64,000 nucleotides of DNA from Streptococcus mitis (GTDB taxonomy: Bacteria; Bacillota; Bacilli; Lactobacillales; Streptococcaceae), in contig NZ_LBMT01000001.1 in the NCBI RefSeq assembly GCF_002005545.1, positions 1,076,301 to 1,140,300 of the forward strand, given 5' to 3'. Shown here one piece after another: positions 42,662 through 51,600 of this stretch (positions within the stretch are counted from its first letter, which is position 1; each line of letters opens with the position of its first letter). The notes under the pieces are model-generated. The model did not search any database, was not told the DNA's origin, and saw only the letters and a program-made list of their open reading frames with translations. The translations under genes were made by a program, and so were the position numbers.

Positions 42662-45600
42662 ATGGAACACAAATCGAATTCATACAAAGTAAATCGACAG
42701 CAACGTGAAAAAGTTTTGCGCTTTTCTATTCGTAAATACAGTTTCGGTGCCGCTTCAGTTGCTGTTGCAGCGCTGATGTTTTTGGGCGCGCGCGTTGCTA
42801 GTGCGGATAGTGTAGTTGAAAACACTCCAAAATCTACTGCGGGTGTAGTAAGTCCTAAAGATGAGGCCAAGTCGCCTCAAGGTATTGCGGAACCTACTGG
42901 AAACAAAGTAGATGAAGTAAATAAATCCTTGGAAACTCAAGCGCCTACAGTTGATAAAACTAAGTTGAGAAAAGTAGTTGAAGAACTAAATTCTCTTCTT
43001 TCAACTAAATTAAACCTTGACGAGTCAGTAGTCTCACCTATTAAAGATAGACTTCAAAAAGGAAAAGAAGCCCTAGAAAGTTCTGAGCTAGCTCAAAAGG
43101 ATATTGATGAGCTTGTAGAACTCTTGTCTAAAGATGTGACAGTCTTATCAGCTGCTGCTAAGGAATCAAGTGAGGTTCAAGTAGATAAAACTGAAAAGCA
43201 GGCTGACAACCTAGCGAGTGCATCTTCTTCTGAAGTAAGAGCAAGCGAAGAGAGGCAAACTGTATCAGCTAAAAAAGAAGCCTTGAAAGTATCTGTAGAT
43301 CAATTGCAGGCAGCTGTTTTGGAATTGCCTGAGCATGAGACAAGCAAAGAAGTTCTTGAAAAAGCCAATGAACTATTGGGATTGGCGCAAGAAGTTCTTG
43401 AAAACACAACAGTTTCTCTGAATGATGTTGAAGAAATGAACAAACTTGTGAAGAGAATGTTTAATTCTGTTAAAAATGCTACAACACGTTTGACTTCAGG
43501 TGCTCGTGACTCACGTAATGGTCAAAGTATGGGACAAGGTTCTAATCTAAGATCTGCACCTATTGATAAAACGACTAAACGTGGGAGTCTTGGGATAGTT
43601 GTAGCGGACTCTGGATTTATCACAGGATATGCAACGCCATCTTCAACAATTGAAATTAAGAGAAATGGCCAAAAGATACTTACGTCTAAACTAGATGATA
43701 CTGGAGCTTTTAAATTAAATGCACCAGGTATTAAAGTGGGAGATAAAGTTGAATTAGTAGTCAATGGTCAAAGTGTTTATAATACTACAGTAAGTCAAGT
43801 AGACACAGTGGCATTCAATGATAGTTTAGCTGGTGTAGCTCAGGTTGATGGATATACAGCGTCAGAAGCTGATGTTGAAATATCAATTGGTGGGAAAAAA
43901 TACACGACTAAATCTCAATCAAACGGATATTTTACAGTTAATGTAGACCCTAAGTTGATGGTGAAAGGTGCTACTATTACAGCCGTAGTCAAAAAGAACG
44001 GAAAAGAAGTAGGACGTGGAACAAGTAACGTTCGTGAAACAAGAAAAACAGACTTTGGTGTTGGTTGGAATAAAAACCCAATGCTTAACTATTCAGAGCG
44101 TGATGTATATTCACCAGATACCAAGCAATATGCCTTCGTAAGTGTAGGGACTGCTGATAAAGCCTACGATAATATTCGTGTGTATCGTGAAGAGCGTATC
44201 GAAAAAGATGGAAATAAATATTATTACTGGATCGTAGATTCAGGTCCAGCGGAAAATGCTCTTGCGGGTTCTTCTAAGAAAATATCACTTGCTATTCCAC
44301 GTACTGTAGGAGATCCGTATGACTTCACTTATACAAAATATAAAGATGGAAGTCAAATATCTCATCAAGAGTATGCAAGTGCATCAAAATGGGAGTATGA
44401 AAACACGTTTTCTCGAGCTTATGTTAAAAATGGTGAACGCCGTTCAGGGTCAACTTATGGTGAAAATATAGGTTCTTGGATGGACTATGCTCATCCTGAT
44501 AATAGTTGGAGAAAAAATATTTATCGTGATTCTAGAAAAGATGGTACCGATCGTAATCCAGATGCAGCTTCACGTGTGAAAGATATGTACGGTATTACAA
44601 CAGGTGGTTTAATTTATAACCTTGCTAGAGGGGTAATCGAAGATAAACTGAACGTCGTTGCTGGTCAACGTACAATTATTACTTTCAAAACAAAAATTCT
44701 TGAAGGTGATGAGTTAGATCAAAGCATTATGTCGGATTGGGGTAATAAAAATAAAAATAATCCGATGCTTGCGGATATTAAAAAACGTTTAGCGAATGAT
44801 CCGTATCTTGCCTATGGCGGATACTCAACAGATGGGCTAATTCGATATAGAAACGGTCAAAACGCCATTATCGGTACCTTACCACTAAAACCTGAAGAAG
44901 CCGCTAAATACGACTTAAAACCAAAAGCTAAACCGCAAAGTACTAAAGTAGGGGTCATTCCAGACGCTTACAACAGTATTGCGAATCCAAATGAATTACC
45001 TGCAGGTACAACATATCGTTGGTTTAAAGATCCAGATGTATCAAGACCTACAGCACCAAATGCACCTGTGTATGGTAAAGTGGAAGTCACTATTCCTGAA
45101 CGTGGAAAATTTATTGTTGATGCACCAGTGCATGTTGTAGATGACAAAGCTCAAACACCAGTAGCAACAGCTAAGGATAATGGGGATGTAACTGCAAAAC
45201 CACAAGATTCTAAAAAAGTAGACAAAATCAAAGTAAGCTTTACAGGTGAAGATAACAAGCAAAAAACAGCTGAAGGAACTAAAGGAACAAACGGTAAATG
45301 GACTGTAAATAATCCAGATGTTCGAATTGATGCCAATACTGGGGAAATTACAATTCCAGCTAATAAAGTTAAAGACTTGACAGAAGTAACTGCAGTTACG
45401 AAGAATGGAAATGGTGCGGATTCAGATCCAGCTAAAGCAACTGCGAAAGATGTCCAAAAACCACAAGCTACTTTAAATGGTATTACGCTAACAGAGACAG
45501 CCAATACACCAATCTTTACAGTCTATCGTGGTGCCGACTTTAACCCAGAGCTTAAAGTATGGGATAACTCAGGAAAAATCTCAAAAGTAACAGTTGGAAA

Positions 45601-48600
45601 TCTTCCTGGCGGAGTAAGTGCTTCTAACTTTACAGCCCAAACTGGTAAAGATGGAAGTTCAGAAGATAAGAAGTATAAAACTCGCTTGTCTTCGGGTAGA
45701 GTATTAGATACTCAGACATTAGGAGAACATACTGCTACTCTTCACGTAGAAGGAAGTAGTGCTACTGACAGTCGTGACTTGAAATTCAAGTACCGTGTTG
45801 TGGATATTACAACAAAAAATCTTGAAAATGGTGTCGCGAAAGTACCAGTAGGTTCAACTTTAAATGTACCAAATAGCCGTACAAATGTTGATGCTCATAA
45901 TTATCTTAAAGTTGTAGATAGCCAAGATCAAAGCGATCGTGGGAATAGCCACTTGCCTCAAGGTATGACTTGGACGTGGAAAGCTGGAGACAACTTAGAT
46001 CCAGGTACTACATTAGACAATTCAGGGAAATATACAAGAAATGCTACAGCGCAATTCCCAAGTTCTGTAACAGATAACAATAGTACAACTAGAACAACAT
46101 TTGCACCGACAGAAATCAAGCGTCCAGTAGTTCTTGCGGTAACACCGACAGCACCTAGTGTAGTAGCCAATGAAAATGGTAGTGTAACAGTTACCCCACC
46201 AACACGTCCTAATGGTACTACACCGCAAGATATTGATACAATTACACTTACTTATACACCAACAGGTAAGACTACACCAGAAACTGTAACAGTTGCAAAA
46301 TCAGGAAATAACTGGACAGTCAATGGTAAGACAACCGATAAAGTATCAGTAACTCCAGCAGGTGTTGTAACAATTTCTGATCTTGAAGTTGCGGATGGTA
46401 AAGAAGTAACTGCAAAAGTTTCTAAGAGAATTGATAATAATGTAGTTCTTGAAAGTCCAGTAGCTAAAGTAACATCAAAATCTTCTAAACCAGCTAAACC
46501 AGTAGCAACAGCAAAAGACAATGGTGATGTTACAGGTAAACCACAAGATCCAGCAAAAGCAGATAAAATTACTGTAAGCTATACTGGAGAAGATAATCAA
46601 CCAAAAACAGCTGTTGGAACTAAAGATCCGAAAGGAAAATGGACAGTAAATACTCCAGAAGTACAAATCAATCCAAATACTGGAGAAATCACGATTCCGG
46701 AAAATAAAGTAAAAGACGGAACAGAAGTAACAGTAGTTACGAAAAATGGAAATGGTACTGATTCAGATCCAGCAAAAGCAACAGCGAAATTTTCTAAGCC
46801 AGCTAAACCAGTAGCAACAGCAAAAGACAATGGTGATGTTACAGGTAAACCACAAAATCCAGCAAAAGCAGATAAGATTACTGTAAGCTATACAGGGGAA
46901 GATAATACTCCGAAAACAGCTGTTGGAACTAAAGATCCGAAAGGAAAATGGACAGTAAATACTCCAGAAGTACAAATCAATCCAAATACTGGAGAAATCA
47001 CGATTCCGGCAGATAAGGTGAAAGATAACACAGAAGTAACAGTAGTTACTAAAAATGGAAATGGTGCTGATTCAGATCCAGCAAAAGTAACTGCAAAAGA
47101 TGTGCAAAAACCACAAGCTACTTTAAATGGTGTTCCATTAACAGAAACAGCTAATTCACCAATCTTTACAGTCTATCGTGGTGCTGACTTTAACCCTGAA
47201 TTGAAGGTATGGGATAACTCAGGTGTGATTTCCAAAGTAGAAGTTAAGGGAGGACTTCCAAAAGGAGTAACCACTTCTACATTTACATCTCAAACAGGAA
47301 AAACTGAAGCAAATCCATATGCAACTCGCTTGTCTTCAGGTACTGTATTGAATACTGAAACTTTAGGAGAACATGAAGCTACTCTACATGTTGAAGGAAG
47401 CAGTACTACTGATAGCCGTGATTTGAAATTCAAATATCGAGTGGTTGATATTGAGACTAGAAACCTTGAAAATGGTATCGCAAAAGTACCAGTAGCTTCA
47501 ACGTTGAATGTAGCCAATAGTGGTAAAAATATTGATGCTCATAGATATCTTAAGGTTGTAGATAGTGAAGATAAAGCAGATCGTGGAAACAATTATTTAC
47601 CAAGTGGTATGACGTGGACATGGAAAGCTGGAGATAAATTAGATTCAGGAACAACACTAGATAACTCAGGGAAATATACTCGAAACGCAACAGCAGTATT
47701 CCCGGATACTAGCAAAAATTCTATTACGGATGTAAATAGTACAACTAGAACAACATTTGCACCCGCAGAAATTAAGCGTCAAGTAGTGTTAGCAGTAACG
47801 CCAACAGTGCCTAGCGTAGTTGGACATGAGAATGGTAGTGTGACAATTACCCCACCAACACGCCCTAATAGTACTAATCCACAAGATATTGATACTATCA
47901 CCCTTACTTATGTACCAACAGGTAAGACTACACCAGAAACTGTAACAGTTACAAAATCAGGAAATACTTGGACTGTAAATGGTAAGACAGCTGATAAAGT
48001 GTCAGTAACCCCTGCAGGCGTTGTGACAATTTCTGATGCTGAGGTTGCAGATAAAACAGAAATAACTGCAAAAGTTTCTAAGAGAATTGATAATGTAGTT
48101 CTTGAGAGTCCAGTAGCTAGAGGAACAGCAAATGGTAGTTTGGGAGCTGAAGTTACTCCACCAGCACCAGTTCTGGAAAAAGAAGAAACTACGCCAGTTA
48201 CAGTAGTAACACCAAACAAACCAGGTTCAACAATCACCACAGAAACACCAGTCAATGGATTGACAGTAGATGGCGATGGTAACTTAACTGGTACACCAAC
48301 TGTCACAGATTGGGGACCAAAAGAAGAAGAACGTAAAGTTACGATCCCAGTTAAAGTTAAACATGGTGACGAGGTAGTTCCTGTAAATGTTCCAGTTACT
48401 ATCCAACGCGATACAGATGGAGACGGAATTCCAGATAAAGTAGACACAGATGATGACAACGATGGAATTCCAGACAAGGATGATGCAAATCCAAAAGTAG
48501 CTGATAAATTAACAGGAGAAACAACAGGAAAAACTGTAAAAGAAAAAACACCTGTCCCAGCAAATACTAAGGTAGTAACACCAAACAAACCAGGCACAAC

Positions 48601-51600
48601 GATTTCAGTAGATGGTCCAGTAAATGGTTTAACAGTGGATAACGGCGGAAATCTAGTAGGAACACCAAGCGTCACAGATTGGGGACCAAAAGAAGAAGAA
48701 CGTACAGTAGAGATTCCAGTTAAACTGAAACGTGGAACAGAAGAGACTGTTGTAAAAATCCCTGTAACTATCCAACGCGATACAGATGGCGATGGAATCC
48801 CAGATAAAGTAGACACAGATGATGACAACGATGGAATTCCAGACAAGGATGATGCAAATCCAAAAGTAGCAGATGGATTAACAGGAGAAACAACAGGAAA
48901 AACTGTAAAAGAAAAAACACCTGTCCCAGCAAATACTAAGGTAGTAACACCAAACAAACCAGGCACAACGATTTCAGTAGATGGTCCAGTAAATGGTTTA
49001 ACAGTGGATAACGGCGGAAATCTAGTGGGAACACCAAGCATCACAGATTGGGGACCAAAAGAAGAAGAACGTACAGTAGAGATTCCAGTTAAACTGAAAC
49101 GTGGAACAGAAGAGACTGTTGTAAAAATCCCTGTAACTATCCAACGCGATACAGATGGCGACGGCATTCCAGATGTGACTGATCCAGATGATGACAACGA
49201 TGGAATTCCAGACAAGGATGATGCAAATCCAAAAGTAGCAGATGGATTAACAGGAGACACAACAGGAAAAACTGTAAAAGAAAAAACCCCTGTCCCAGCA
49301 AATACTAAGGTAGTAACACCAAACAAACCAGGCACAACGATTTCAGTAGATGGTCCAGTGAATGGTTTAACAGTGGATAACGATGGAAATCTAGTAGGTA
49401 CACCAACTGTCACAGATTGGGGACCAAAAGAAGAAGAGCGTACAGTAGAGATTCCAGTTAAACTGAAACGTGGAACAGAAGAGACTGTTGTAAAAATCCC
49501 TGTAACTATCCAACGCGATACAGATGGCGACGGCATTCCAGATGTGACCGATCCAGATGATGACAACGATGGTATTCCAGACAAGGATGATGCAAATCCA
49601 AAAGTAGCTGATAAATTAACAGGTACAGTCACAGATCCAGGAAAAGTGAAAGAGAAAGCACCAGTACCGCCAACAAAAGTTGTGACACCAAATAAACCAG
49701 GTTCAACAATCACTACAGAAACACCAGTCAACGGTTTAACAGTAGATGGTGATGGTAACTTAACTGGAACACCAACCGTAACAGATTGGGGACCAAAAGA
49801 AGAAGAACGTAAAGTTACAATCCCAGTTAAAGTTAAGAATGGTGATGAAGAAGTCGTTGTGGATGTTCCAGTTACAATCCAACGTGATACAGATGGCGAC
49901 GGTATTCCAGATGTGACCGATCCAGATGATGACAACGATGGTATTCCAGACAAGGATGAAGAGAAAAATGGAACAGATCCTAAGACACCAACAACTCAAA
50001 CTCCTACAATCGATATCACACGCAAACCAAATGGTGATGCAGTAATAACACCGAAGAAACCAGATGGCTCAACCTACCCACCAGGAACAGTAGTAGAAAT
50101 TCCAGGTAAGGATGGTAATCCAATTGTCGTTACAATCGGTGAAGATGGTTCAGGAATAGTTCCAAATGACAAGTTACCTAAAGGTGATTTACCAGGAAAA
50201 GGTACAGTAACAGAACCGAATAAAGAACCATCACAACCAGTGCCAGTAACAACACCAGCTCGTAAGAACCCGACAATCAAAATTGAACAAGATCCTAAGA
50301 CGGGTGATGTTACAGTGACACCGAAGAAACCAGATGGCTCAATCTACCCACCAGGAACAGTAGTAGAAATTCCAGGTAAAGACGGAAACCCAATCACAGT
50401 AACAATCGGTGAAGATGGAAAAGGAACAGTACCAAACAGTGATCTGCCAGAAGGAGATATTCCGGGAACAGGTAAGATTATTGAAAAAGGGAAAACACCT
50501 GAAGAAGTTCAAGTGAAGACACCTAAAAAATTAGATCCAAATGAACCACAAACAGAGCAACCAGTCTCAATTGATATTACTAGAAAACCAAATGGAGATG
50601 CTATTGTAACACCGAAGAAACCTGGAGTGGGAGGAACATATCCACCAGGAACGAAGGTAGTTATTCCGGGTGATAATGATACTCCAATCGAGGTTATCAT
50701 CGGAGAAGACGGTTCAGGAATAGTACCGAATGATAGTCTTCCAAAAGGAAAAATCGAAGGAGAAGGTACAGTAACAGAACCGAATAAGAGACCATCACAA
50801 CCAGTGCCAGCAACAACTCCAGCACGTAAGACTCCAACCGTAGACTTGGAACAAGATCCTAAGACTGGTGATGTTACAGTGACACCGAAGCAACCAGATG
50901 GCTCAATCTACCCACCAGGAACAGTAGTAGAAATTCCAGGTAAAGGTGACAAGCCAATCACAGTAACAATCGGAGAAGATGGTAAAGGTAAAGTACCAAA
51001 CAGTGAATTACCAGACGGTAAGGTTACAAAACCAGGTAAGATTACCGAACCAGGCAAACCATCAGTGGAAGTTCCTGAGGTCACAACCCCAGCTAAAGCA
51101 ACTCCAACCGTAGACTTGGAACAAGATCCTAAGACTGGTGATGTTACAGTAACACCGAAGAGACCAGATGGGTCAACATACCCACCAGGAACAGTAGTAG
51201 AAATTCCAGGTAAAGGTGACAAGCCAATCACAGTAACAATCGGAGAAGATGGTAAAGGTAAAGTACCAAACAGTGAATTACCAGACGGTAAGGTTACAAA
51301 ACCAGGTAAGATTACCGAACCAGGAAAACCATCTGTTGAAGTTCCTGAGGTCACAACCCCAGCTAAAGTAACTCCAACAGTAGAGTTGGAACAAGATCCT
51401 AAGACTGGTGATGTTACAGTAACACCGAAGAAACCAGATGGCTCAATCTACCCACCAGGAACAGTAGTAGAAATTCCAGGTAAAGGTGACAAGCCAATCA
51501 CAGTAACAATTGGAGAAGATGGTAAAGGTAAAGTACCAAACAGTGAATTACCAGACGGTAAGGTTACAAAACCAGGTAAGATTACCGAACCAGGCAAACC

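Noticed and set aside
47908..49953. A 681-codon open frame on the minus strand opposite protein C
   Set aside because: It is the antisense of the TSP3/YPPGT repeat region, repetitive and low in complexity (Gly, Ser, Thr, Val, Pro), with no ribosome site; repeat periodicity in multiples of three keeps it open by chance.
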